Positions 59,216-64,000 of a stretch of 64,000 nucleotides of DNA are shown here, one piece after another. The stretch comes from Sphingomonas alpina (GTDB taxonomy: Bacteria; Pseudomonadota; Alphaproteobacteria; Sphingomonadales; Sphingomonadaceae). Position 1 is the stretch's first letter, and the number at the start of each line of letters is the position of its first letter. The position numbers and the translations under genes are program-made. The notes under the pieces were generated by a model, which worked only from the letters and a program-made list of their open reading frames with translations, searched no databases and had not been told where the DNA came from. The stretch spans positions 4,672,501 to 4,736,500 of the forward strand of contig NZ_CP061038.1 in NCBI RefSeq assembly GCF_014490665.1, read 5' to 3'.

Positions 59216-59658
59216 ACGACCATCGCTCCGTCAGCATCGTGATGATCGAGGATGATGAGGGGCATGCCCGCCTCATCGAAAAGAACATCCGCCGCGCCGG
59301 CATTCTCAACGACATCACGCACTTCACCGACGGGACGAGCGCGCTGCACTATCTGTTCAACGACGCAAACGGCCCGGCGCTCAACGGCCCGGCGCTGGTG
59401 TTGCTCGACCTCAACCTGCCCGACATGAGCGGCACCGATATCCTGGCCAAGATCAAGAGTGAGCCGCTGTTGAAGCGCACGCCTGTTGTCGTGTTGACCA
59501 CCACCGACGACAAGGTCGAGATTCAGCGCTGCTACGATCTGGGCTGCAATGTCTACATCACCAAGCCGGTCAATTATGAAAGCTTCGCCCAGGCGATCCG
59601 CCAGCTCGGCCTGTTCCTCTCGGTCATCCAGGTGCCGGATATCGAGGGCCAGGCTTGA
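59212..59658 (+). CDS. Single-domain response regulator (Rcp1-like)
   Basis: 148 residues, receiver only. Acidic pair in IVMIEDDEGHARLIEKNIRRAG (core IEDDxGHxxLIEKNIRRA), phospho-Asp in LVLLDLNLPDMSGTDIL (core LLDLNLPDMSG), Thr in VVLTTTDDKVE, Lys in VYITKPVNYESF. Such receivers lack an output domain and act on partner proteins or as phosphate sinks. Flanked by two kinases, so it likely sits between them. Overlaps both by 4 bases. Confidence 0.93.
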   Translation: MNDHRSVSIVMIEDDEGHARLIEKNIRRAGILNDITHFTDGTSALHYLFNDANGPALNGPALVLLDLNLPDMSGTDILAKIKSEPLLKRTPVVVLTTTDDKVEIQRCYDLGCNVYITKPVNYESFAQAIRQLGLFLSVIQVPDIEGQA

Positions 59659-60707
59659 CCCCCAGCGTGCCGATCTCCGGGCCGGTCAAGGTCCTCTATA
59701 TTGACGATGATGCCGGGCTGCGCACGCTGGCCGCGCGGTCGCTGACGCGGCGCGGCTATGCCGTTACGCTGGCGGAGGGCGGTGCCGAGGGGCTGGCGCT
59801 GGTCGGCGCCGAAACCTTCGATCTGGTCGCGGTGGATCATTACATGCCCGGCATGGACGGGTTGGAGACGCTGAAGAAGCTTCGCGCGCTCCCGGCAGCG
59901 CCCCCGGTCGTCTATGTCACCGGATCGGAAGAGGGCCGGATCGCAGTCGCCGCGCTAAAGGCGGGGGCGGCTGATTATGTCGTGAAGACGATCGGCAGCG
60001 ATTTCTTCGACCTGCTGGCCTCCGCGTTCGATCAGGTGCTCAAACGCGCCGCGCTCGAGCGCGGCAAGGCAGCGGCCGAGGAGCAGTTGCGCGCGAGCAA
60101 TGCGCGGCTCGAAACCCTGCTCAGCGAGGTCAATCACCGCGTCGCCAACAGCCTGCAGCTGGTATCGGCAATGGTACGGTTGCAGGCCGGGGCACTGGAT
60201 GACGGCGCGGCGCGCGACGCGCTGGAGGACACGCAGCGTCGCATCGCGGCGATCGCACAGGTGCATCGCCGGCTTTATACCTCGAACGATGTCGAGAGTG
60301 TCGACATGCAGGAATATCTCGGCGCGCTGGTCGAGGAACTGGGCGAGACCTGGTCGAGCAACGCTGCGCCGCGCACCCTGTCGCTTGCCGCCGATCCGAT
60401 CCGCTTGAAGACCGACCGTGCGGTGTCGCTGGGCGTGATCGTCACCGAGCTGGTCAGCAATGCGTGCAAATATGCCTATCCGGGACGCGCCGGCGAAGTG
60501 CGGATCGCGCTCAGCCAGGACGATGGTGAGCATTTCCTGCTCGCGGTCGAGGATGACGGTGTGGGCATGGTCGAGAACGGGCCGGCGCGCGGTACCGGCC
60601 TCGGTACCAAGCTGATCCGCGCGATGGCGCAGAGTCTGCAGACGATCGTCGAATATGACCCCGGCCATAGCGGCGTTCGCGCCACGCTGCGCGGTGCGCT
60701 CAACTAG
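59655..60707 (+). CDS. Receiver-HRXXN histidine kinase (PakF-like architecture)
   Basis: 350 residues from TTG 59655. Receiver at about 12-130 (YIDDDAGLR, phospho-Asp in LVAVDHYMPGMDGLE, Lys in YVVKT). The HRXXN/HisKA_2 kinase starts at EVNHRVANSLQLVSAMVRLQ with the HRVAN box containing the phospho-His, and ends with an ATPase domain (ELVSNACKYAYPG, DDGVGM, GTGLGTKLI). In Sphingomonas melonis PakF has the same domain order and feeds the general stress response; a link here is inference. Last gene of a three-gene unit. Confidence 0.88.
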   Translation: MTPSVPISGPVKVLYIDDDAGLRTLAARSLTRRGYAVTLAEGGAEGLALVGAETFDLVAVDHYMPGMDGLETLKKLRALPAAPPVVYVTGSEEGRIAVAALKAGAADYVVKTIGSDFFDLLASAFDQVLKRAALERGKAAAEEQLRASNARLETLLSEVNHRVANSLQLVSAMVRLQAGALDDGAARDALEDTQRRIAAIAQVHRRLYTSNDVESVDMQEYLGALVEELGETWSSNAAPRTLSLAADPIRLKTDRAVSLGVIVTELVSNACKYAYPGRAGEVRIALSQDDGEHFLLAVEDDGVGMVENGPARGTGLGTKLIRAMAQSLQTIVEYDPGHSGVRATLRGALN

Positions 60708-61124
60708 CGCATTTTTCGATTTGAGCGGATTCACCACGCCGCGCCTGGTGCGAGCGAAGCGTGCAATCCTGTTCTCGACACCGGGAAAGAGCGCGCCGGT
60801 GCCAGCCCGGCAAGGCGCCTCATGCCTGATCCTGGGTGATGGTTGAATCGCGTCGGTGGCGGGGCTGCCGGGAGGGCGGCGAGAGATATGGGACACCCCA
60901 TTGTGCCATATTCCGGCGCGGGGCAGGCGAAGCACGCTGTCAATCGTGACAAATCTCATGATTATCATTATGTAGTAATGGCTTAGCTGGCAGCATAGCG
61001 ATTCCTGGTATAAACGATATTGATAGAAATCCCGTTCTGCTATCCATGAAATGGATAGCTGGGCCGGCGATGTACCGAATTTTCCTGTTGCCGGTGTGAA
61101 ACTCCGGTGTCGGATGGTGACAGC
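60708..61124. other. Gene-free stretch with a 9-bp hairpin
   Basis: No credible gene. GC falls toward the right end. GCTATCCAT-GAA-ATGGATAGC forms a perfect hairpin at 61039-61059. At about 60887 ATATGGGACA and at 60905 TGTGCCATAT make an imperfect inverted repeat. The left boundary follows the kinase stop directly; no terminator with a T run was seen. Confidence 0.5.
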
Positions 61125-61319
61125 ATGTCTGTTCTCGGAGAATTTCTACAGCTGCTGCTGGCAAGTTGCGGCGTTGCTCTGCTCATTGGATTGCCGACGC
61201 ATTTGATACTGCGCAGGCTCGGCCGTTACAGCCTCCCCGCTTATCTGGGCACCACCGCCCTTGGCGTCGTAGCTATTGTCGACATCATCGCCCTCTCGGC
61301 GATAAGGATGCCCGCGTGA
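61125..61319 (+). CDS. Small two-helix membrane protein, hypothetical
   Basis: 64 residues from ATG 61125: SVLGEFLQLLLASCGVALLIGLPTHLI, then RRLGRYSLPAYLGTTALGVVAIVDIIAL. Two hydrophobic helices with a charged loop between. I do not recognise it. Codon use is less GC-biased than neighbours. It may be a real small protein or an acquired fragment; a GTG 18 bases upstream is an alternative start. The tiny frame right after it (61324) may belong with it. Confidence 0.45.
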   Translation: MSVLGEFLQLLLASCGVALLIGLPTHLILRRLGRYSLPAYLGTTALGVVAIVDIIALSAIRMPA

Positions 61320-61323
61320 GATA

Positions 61324-61434
61324 TTGAGCAGCACCGGATTGAGCGTGGTGCTGGTTTTTGCGGCCCTTAGCCTGGTATGCGCGTCGGTCTTCTGGTGCGT
61401 CTCAGTCCGGCGACGTATTGTGTCCCCATATTAA
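61324..61434 (+). CDS. Tiny single-helix ORF truncated by a repeat, doubtful
   Basis: 36 residues from TTG: SSTGLSVVLVFAALSLVCASVFWCVSVRRRI then VSPY, with the last codons inside the 19-bp repeat. One hydrophobic helix followed by Arg-rich end. It follows the 64-residue gene by 4 bp. It could be the 5' part of a second small membrane protein cut by insertion of the bracketed cassette. Start and reality uncertain. Confidence 0.25.
   Translation: MSSTGLSVVLVFAALSLVCASVFWCVSVRRRIVSPY
61415..61433. repeat. 19-bp direct repeat, left copy
   Basis: GTATTGTGTCCCCATATTA, identical to 63041-63059. The left copy ends 1 base before the stop codon of the EamA gene. The TATTGTGTCCCC word resembles sequences often found beside RAYT-type transposases. 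Confidence 0.85.
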
Positions 61435-62328
61435 TCAAGCGTCCGGTTGAGGAGCACCGCCTTTGTTCGCCGTCATCGCGGCACCGATCGAAGAGCATAT
61501 GATTAGCCCAACCGCCAACCACTGTGCGCCTGACAACAACTCGCCCAGGAGAACCATGGCGATCAGCGCACCCATGGCGGGTTCTGCGCTCAGGAGCGTG
61601 CCGAAGGTGTTGGTTGGCAATCGTGGCAGAGCGATCATCTCCAATGTGTACGGAAGAGCACTCGACACGATGCCGACGACGAGTCCGAGTACAAGCACTT
61701 CCGGGCGCAGCATCGCGGCGCCTGCATGGACGATGCCGACTGGCGCCGCGATGATGGCGGCGATGACCATGCCACCCGCTACAGCCGTGGTTCCGTGGTT
61801 CTCTCCCGCCCGCTTGCCCATGATAATGTAGACAGCCCAACAGGCGCCGGCTGCACCTGCGAGCGCGACACCCCGCCAGTCGAGGTGGGCGGAACCCTTC
61901 CAGATCGGCAGCAGCAAAGCCAGTCCGGCGACGGCCAGCGCGATCCACAAGAAATCCACCTTGCGCCGCGAGTTCAACAAGGCGACGGCGAGCGGCCCGG
62001 TGAACTCGATCGCGATGGCAATACCCAGAGGTATGAACGTCAAGGACTTGTAGAAGACAAGGTTCATGATACCCAACGCGACACCGTACGGAAGAAGTGA
62101 ACGCCAGCCTGATCGGGTGAGGACTCGCCACGGCCGGAATGCAATCGACAGCACGATTGCACTGAAGATGAGGCGCAGTGCCGTTGCGCCCTCCGGTCCG
62201 ATCGCCGGAAACAACCCTTTCGCAAGCGACGCTCCGACGCTGATCGACACAAGCGAGCCGAACAGGGCAGCGATGGCTATGGGATCGATACGCGGGTCGA
62301 GCGGCCGCGCTATGGCAGTTGTGGTCAT
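61435..62328 (-). CDS. EamA/RhtA-like amino acid exporter
   Basis: 297 residues with ten membrane helices in two EamA repeats. Motifs: [29 protein letters not shown] (core LAKxLFPxxGxxGxTxLRxxxxAxxL), [39 protein letters not shown] (core LPYxLExxALxRLPxxxFGxLxSxEPAxxAL), which is close to the RhtA threonine/homoserine exporter. The Lrp-type gene at 62436 is divergent and probably its regulator. The gene ends within 2 bases of the 19-bp repeat. Confidence 0.92.
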   Translation of the reverse strand: MTTTAIARPLDPRIDPIAIAALFGSLVSISVGASLAKGLFPAIGPEGATALRLIFSAIVLSIAFRPWRVLTRSGWRSLLPYGVALGIMNLVFYKSLTFIPLGIAIAIEFTGPLAVALLNSRRKVDFLWIALAVAGLALLLPIWKGSAHLDWRGVALAGAAGACWAVYIIMGKRAGENHGTTAVAGGMVIAAIIAAPVGIVHAGAAMLRPEVLVLGLVVGIVSSALPYTLEMIALPRLPTNTFGTLLSAEPAMGALIAMVLLGELLSGAQWLAVGLIICSSIGAAMTANKGGAPQPDA

Positions 62329-62435
62329 GCGGTTCTTTCGAAGGTTTGGGACAGGCGCAATCTACGGAAACGCCCTGCTCGAAGCGGTCGAAATTCACTC
62401 GTTCTCGATAAACTTTATCGGCTACATCCCTCCGA

Positions 62436-62909
62436 ATGAACAAGACGGTTACACTCGACAGCTTCGACCTGAAGCTTCTCAAACTGCTTCAAATCGATGC
62501 GCAGCAGCCAGTAGCGGAAATTGCGGAGAAGGTCGGGCTTTCGCCACCGGCCTGTTACCGGCGTATTCGCCGCCTGCGCGAGACGGCAGTGATCGAGCGG
62601 GAGGTGGCAATTGTTCGACCGCGATCGCTGGGCTGGCCGCTATCGATGATTGTGATGGTCACGCTCGAACGCGAAGATGCGCGAACCATCGATGAGATGA
62701 TGCGCTTGCTGGAGCGGGAACCGGAAGTGATTGAAGCCTGGAATGTCACCGGGGATCACGATCTCGCGGTGCGGATCGTTGCGCGCGACATGGAAGGCTA
62801 TGACGAATTGGTGCAGCGCTTGTTCTCGGCCAACGATCGCGTCCGCAGCTTCAAAACATTGGTGGTGATCCGGCAGGTGAAGCCGCTCAGTCCGGTTCCA
62901 GTCGAATGA
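62436..62909 (+). CDS. Lrp/AsnC-family transcriptional regulator
   Basis: 157 residues. N-terminal HTH: LDSFDLKLLKLLQIDAQQPVAEIAEKVGLSPPACYRRIRRL (core LDxxDxxLLxLLQxDAxxxxxExAxxVGLSxxxCxRRIxxL); C-terminal RAM domain: EVIEAWNVTGDHDLAVRIVARDMEGYDELVQRLF (core VxEAWxVTGDxDxxLxVxxxDMxxY). It likely binds an amino acid and controls the divergent EamA exporter, 107 bp away. Both lie inside the 19-bp repeats. Confidence 0.94.
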   Translation: MNKTVTLDSFDLKLLKLLQIDAQQPVAEIAEKVGLSPPACYRRIRRLRETAVIEREVAIVRPRSLGWPLSMIVMVTLEREDARTIDEMMRLLEREPEVIEAWNVTGDHDLAVRIVARDMEGYDELVQRLFSANDRVRSFKTLVVIRQVKPLSPVPVE

Positions 62910-63040
62910 CGCCTCCTGCAAATATTCGACGTGCCATGGTTGGTCGCCGATAGGCCATCTCTGATTTTCCGCAGGCTTGAAAGGCCACAATCCGGCATGA
63001 TTTATTTTGGGGGCACAATACTAAACTTTCAGGCTAATTA

Positions 63041-63059
63041 GTATTGTGTCCCCATATTA
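63041..63059. repeat. 19-bp direct repeat, right copy
   Basis: GTATTGTGTCCCCATATTA, same orientation as 61415-61433. Just upstream GGGGGCACAATAC (63009-63021) is its inverted partner with one mismatch, so the right end carries an imperfect inverted repeat 63009-63053. Flanks a cassette of about 1.6 kb. Confidence 0.85.
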
Positions 63060-63077
63060 GGCTGCAAGCTTCAAGGC

Positions 63078-64000
63078 TTAGGTGTGCCTCAACACAGCGG
63101 CCGGATCGATCGCTGCGGCTCGAACTGCCGGATAGAGGGTGCTCAGCAGCACGCCAGAGGAAACCAGCGCCACAATCCAGGTGATTTCTCCTCCGGAGAT
63201 CGCAAGTGGCAGGGAAAGCAGGACGTCCAGTTCTGCCGATGGATGCGCGATCTGCATGCGAAGCGTCTGCGTGATTGGGTCCTTGGCAGCTTTGAGGGTC
63301 AGTCCCACGCCGAGGCCGGCGGCCTCTCCGGCAAGTCCGATCGCAGCGCCCACTCCGACAAAAACCCTGGCGATCGATTTTCTCGACATGCCCATGGTTC
63401 TCAGTATCGCTATCTCACGTGATTTGTAGCGGACGAGCATCACCATCGAGGACAGAATGTTCGACAGGGCGATAAGCGTGACCATCGAGATGATGATGGT
63501 CATGGCGACGCGCTCCTGCTTCAAAGCGGAGAACAGCACGCGGTTCATGCTTTGCCAGGTCGCCAGGCTGTAGTCGTGGCCAAGGCTATTGCGGATGGTC
63601 TTGACTACGGCATTCTGCGTGTCCGGATTGACGAGCCTGACGTTGATCCTGGTGGCAGCGGATTTTGTGCCAAGTATCGTGCGGAGGTCGTCGACGGGCA
63701 TGATCGCCCGCCGGCTGTTGAACGTGTAAACGTCTGTGCTGATTATGCCCGATACGATGAAGTCGTAATTGGCGACGGTGAGAATTTCGCCATCATGTCG
63801 TATCGAGGTAATCGCCGCATGCTCTCCGATGCCGACGCCAAGGCGGGCCGCCAGGTCGCTGCCAATCGCCAGGGTCGCCGGACGAGCCGGCGCTTCACCG
63901 ACGACGATTGCCGTCTTGCGCTGGAAAAGCGGACCCGCCGTCATCCTGGATGGATCGAGCCCCTGCAGATCAGCGGCAAACGATCTCCCATTGGCCGTAA
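63078..64000 (-). CDS. LolC/LolE-like ABC transporter permease, 5' end outside window
   Basis: The frame is open to the right window edge, so the N-terminus is missing; 306 codons are visible. A periplasmic MacB-type domain (TLAIGSDLAARLGVGIGEHAAITS, YDFIVSGIISTDVYTFNSRRAIMPV) is followed by three helices of an FtsX domain: NILSSMVMLVRYKSREIAILRTMGMSRKSIARVFVGVGAAIGL (core RxxEIAILRxMGxSxxxIxxVFxxxGxxIG). This is the LolC/LolE pattern for lipoprotein release, but an antimicrobial-peptide or unknown exporter is equally possible. End is just past the 19-bp repeat. Confidence 0.85.
   Translation of the reverse strand, partial: TANGRSFAADLQGLDPSRMTAGPLFQRKTAIVVGEAPARPATLAIGSDLAARLGVGIGEHAAITSIRHDGEILTVANYDFIVSGIISTDVYTFNSRRAIMPVDDLRTILGTKSAATRINVRLVNPDTQNAVVKTIRNSLGHDYSLATWQSMNRVLFSALKQERVAMTIIISMVTLIALSNILSSMVMLVRYKSREIAILRTMGMSRKSIARVFVGVGAAIGLAGEAAGLGVGLTLKAAKDPITQTLRMQIAHPSAELDVLLSLPLAISGGEITWIVALVSSGVLLSTLYPAVRAAAIDPAAVLRHT

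Noticed and set aside
1..64000. tRNA, rRNA or prophage genes
   Set aside because: None recognised by eye on either strand; the DUF5681 gene alone is not enough for a prophage call.

Overview
The window is high-GC alphaproteobacterial DNA, most like a sphingomonad (Sphingomonadales). Four things point there: a C4-pathway 5-aminolevulinate synthase, a MipZ division ATPase, an argH-lipoprotein-lysA string, and paired REP sequences carrying the CTTCGACAAGCTCAG core common in sphingomonads. The assignment is by recognition only; no search was run.

Layout: bases 1-2857 hold the end of argH, a small lipoprotein frame, lysA and a siroheme gene on the + strand. Bases 3220-19007 are one long minus-strand flagellar operon: the sigma-54 activator gene flbD, then fliE-F-G-H-I-J-K-L-M-N-O-P-Q-R, flhB, fliD, fliS and a receiver protein. 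The flagellin gene runs divergently at 19315. An MFS exporter and its divergent LysR gene follow. Then come minus-strand fliA, flhA, a muramidase, flgN, flgM, flgA and a PomAB-like stator pair (22969-29274), and the plus-strand run flgB-C-D-E-F-G-H-I-J-K-L and motAB (29493-40134). The rest is housekeeping and accessory DNA: hemA, murI, plsY, dprA, a decayed REP-associated transposase, a DUF5681 gene, tonB, topA, panC, mipZ, a phosphohexomutase, a three-gene two-component cluster, an EamA exporter with an Lrp-type regulator bracketed by 19-bp repeats, and the end of a LolC/E-like permease gene.

Together the flagellar genes make an almost complete single flagellum: export gate, ATPase complex, basal body, rod, rings, hook, cap, filament and two stator types. 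The visible control is sigma-54 plus an FlbD-type activator for middle genes (strong promoters at 12216, 26735, 29287 and 29439, with CGGCAA/TTGCCG palindromes nearby) and sigma-28 with FlgM for late genes. No CheA/CheW/CheR/CheB or chemoreceptor genes occur here, and FliM lacks the usual CheY-docking peptide.

The observations most worth a second look are: (i) flgB and flgI are each broken by one base at a run of exactly six G, and a run of six C joins the lipoprotein frame to lysA; (ii) three intergenic loci carry a related element built from complementary AACAGSGG or AACAGGAG words next to a seven-base T or A run; (iii) the flgB/pomAB divergent region has back-to-back sigma-54 promoters with two near-identical palindromes between them.
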